This document shows, piece by piece, positions 63,894 to 64,000 of a stretch of DNA of 64,000 nt (the first letter of the stretch is position 1; every line of letters starts with the position of its first letter). Position numbers and translations under genes: made by a program. This DNA comes from Blastomussa wellsi (lineage: Eukaryota > Cnidaria > Anthozoa > Scleractinia > Plerogyridae), in NCBI GenBank assembly GCA_947652115.1, contig OX393572.1, forward strand, positions 4,616,566-4,680,565, read 5' to 3'. The notes beneath the pieces are model-generated. The model worked only from the letters and a program-made list of their open reading frames with translations, had not been told where the DNA came from and did no database searches.

Positions 63894-64000
63894 TTTCGCA
63901 GGATAATTGTTGAACATACGCAGGTTGCGAAGAGTCATCCGAAGTCTTGCAAAGCGCTGCATAACCACAGTGTTTCTAGTTGAAAAATTCATTGTGTTGA
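63894..64000 (+). repeat. Start of tandem GPCR unit 3 (cut by window edge)
   Basis: atttcgcaggataattgttg, gaacatacgcagg, gtcatccgaagtcttgcaaa and gcataaccac...tttctagttgaa match the start of unit 2. A third GPCR gene may lie past the edge. Confidence 0.8.

Noticed and set aside
1..64000. CRISPR arrays, operons, prophage
   Set aside because: Repeats are MITE, SINE, satellite or foldback in type, and the genes are intron-bearing and of animal type.

Overview
The window looks like nuclear DNA from an animal with intron-rich genes and a very heavy transposon load, most likely a cnidarian such as a stony coral. This is inferred from three things: coding regions split into short exons with GT/AG borders, genes of metazoan type (ionotropic-receptor-like channel, ankyrin/DHHC palmitoyltransferase, class A GPCRs), and the mix of Penelope-like, DIRS-like and tRNA-SINE elements with many foldback MITEs. 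No bacterial operon, CRISPR array or prophage is visible. I could not run similarity searches, so the taxon is an inference.

Layout. (1) 1122-4185, plus strand: five 3' exons (338 residues) of an ionotropic-glutamate-receptor-like channel whose pore reads YGD like a potassium channel; its 5' part lies before the window. (2) 6513-8367, minus strand: a three-exon gene for an unrecognised 128-residue acidic protein, with a transposon in its second intron. (3) 8827-10740: a 5'-damaged Penelope-like retroelement, minus strand, with RT and GIY-YIG domains and hammerhead-like termini. (4) 10740-33600: no convincing host gene. The stretch is filled by MITEs, foldbacks, local duplications, tRNA-like repeats, a 179-bp satellite and a TA-flanked MITE; two weak exon candidates are noted. 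(5) 33646-37784: a decayed tyrosine-recombinase (DIRS/PAT-like) retroelement with direct terminal repeats. (6) 38600-41160: a pair of foldback MITEs, then a first coding exon on the minus strand (40991-41156) of an unrecognised gene. (7) 43910-57346, minus strand: a complete 14-exon gene for an ankyrin-repeat DHHC palmitoyltransferase of about 585 residues (ZDHHC13/17 architecture). I rebuilt it with phase-consistent splice sites throughout. (8) 58095-58335: a LINE reverse-transcriptase fragment. (9) 58630-64000: a tandem array of about 2.6-2.75 kb units, each with an intronless rhodopsin-like GPCR gene (59724-60767 and 62474-63517, about 95% identical); a third unit begins at the right edge.

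The genes do not form a pathway; they are independent loci in transposon-rich DNA. The best leads are the potassium-type pore in a glutamate-receptor scaffold, the recent GPCR amplification and the hammerhead-like Penelope termini. Positions of exon borders are by eye from GT/AG sites and reading-frame continuity.
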